Notes under the pieces: generated by a model
Database searches by the model: none
The model's input: the letters and a program-made list of their open reading frames with translations, nothing else
What the model was told of the DNA's origin: nothing
Position numbers and translations under genes: made by a program
Shown: positions 63,608 through 64,000 of the stretch, piece after piece
Layout: each line of letters opens with the position of its first letter
Position numbering within the stretch: the stretch's first letter is position 1
Source of the DNA: Pseudomonas knackmussii B13
GTDB lineage: Bacteria > Pseudomonadota > Gammaproteobacteria > Pseudomonadales > Pseudomonadaceae
Assembly: GCF_000689415.1 (NCBI RefSeq)
Contig: NZ_HG322950.1
Coordinates: forward strand, 3,603,501 to 3,667,500
DNA length: 64,000 bases
Direction: 5' to 3'

Positions 63608-64000
63608 TCAGCGAGCGAAGTCCGACTTCCAGTAGCCTTCGATGCGCTCGACCAGGGACTTCGGCAGAGCGACGTAGTCCAGGGAAGCGGCTTGTTGCTG
63701 GCCGTTCTCCAGGGACCACTTGAAGAAGTGGAAGGCCGCAGCGGCCTGCTCAGCGTTCTTCGGTTGCTTGTACATGATGATCCAGGTGGTGGCGGTGATC
63801 GGCCACGCGTTGTCGCCCGGAGCGTTGGTCATGATCAGGTTGAAGTCCTTGGCGCTCGACCAGTCGGCAGTGTCGGCAGCAGCCTGGAAGGCCTTGGCGT
63901 TCGGCTCGACGAACTTGCCGGCGGCGTTCTTCAGCGAGGCGTAGGACATCTTGTTCTGCAAGGCGTAGGCGTACTCGACGTAGCCGATGGAGTTCTTGAC
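63608..64000 (-). CDS. pstS: Phosphate-binding periplasmic protein, C-terminal part
   Basis: The last 130 codons; the 5' end lies outside the window. SIGYVEYAYALQNKMSYASLKNAAGKFVEPN, FNLIMTNAPGDNAWPITATTWIIMYKQP and AAFHFFKWSLENGQQQAASLDYVALPKSLVERIEGYW are typical of PstS C-terminal halves. It heads the pstSCAB operon. Confidence 0.93.
   Translation of the reverse strand, partial: VKNSIGYVEYAYALQNKMSYASLKNAAGKFVEPNAKAFQAAADTADWSSAKDFNLIMTNAPGDNAWPITATTWIIMYKQPKNAEQAAAAFHFFKWSLENGQQQAASLDYVALPKSLVERIEGYWKSDFAR

Overview
The window is about 64 kb of high-GC chromosome from a Pseudomonas of the P. aeruginosa lineage, but not P. aeruginosa itself. From memory of PAO1 gene order, it is a mosaic of recognisable blocks: purine catabolism (PA1514-1519 type), tal-rssCB-mlaA-queF-copRS (PA2796-2810 type), glpKRD-glpM (PA3582-3585 type), nfuA-cti-metH (PA1847-1843 type), cysI and htpG neighbourhoods. 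PAO1 neighbours such as ptrA and tse1/tsi1 are absent. Almost everything is chromosomal housekeeping or catabolic. There are no rRNA or tRNA genes, CRISPR arrays or prophages that I can see. One decayed insertion element and two families of short palindromic repeats are present.

Layout. 1-0.2 kb: end of a LysE-type exporter. 0.4-7.5 kb: a complete urate-to-glyoxylate pathway (uraH, puuE, uraD, alc, allA, puuD and an NCS2 permease) sharing TTGTATACAA operators. 7.6-12 kb: chemoreceptor, DCC-family protein, dusA, tal. 12-17.6 kb: rssC/rssB, mlaA, a thioesterase, then a PhnF-type regulator divergent from a catalytically dead PhnX-like protein and a PhnZ-like HD protein. 17.7-22.7 kb: queF, Met-rich cupredoxin, copRS, phzF-like, ybaK. 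22.9-28.5 kb: glpK, glpR, glpD, glpM and an XRE-PAS-PAS protein. 28.6-32 kb: a CntAB-like Rieske oxygenase pair and an exported hydrolase. 32-34.3 kb: a free-standing MetE N-terminal domain divergent from metR. 34.3-41.7 kb: nfuA, cti, metH, yggL. 41.8-47.2 kb: flavoprotein, GFA protein, MATE pump, small membrane proteins, orphan periplasmic binding protein, thioesterase. 47.4-49.6 kb: cysI with its DUF934 partner. 50-55.3 kb: dienelactone hydrolase, htpG, a membrane protein, two fused-overlap thioesterases, a lipoprotein. 55.3-55.8 kb: a 462-bp IS1182-like remnant. 55.8-60.7 kb: DUF599, small unknowns, a Pho-box-controlled ppk2, a thioesterase. 60.9-64 kb: a compact pstSCAB operon, running off the right edge inside pstS.

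The parts that look most worth following are: (i) the GntR / pseudo-PhnX / PhnZ-like HD cluster with two tandem PhnF-type operators, which reads as an undescribed phosphonate-related locus; (ii) the MetE N-terminal domain encoded alone next to metR; (iii) the shared purine operators, including one 17-bp sequence used on both sides of a divergent promoter; and (iv) phosphate-regulation signals (Pho boxes on ppk2) close to a short-form pst operon lacking phoU.
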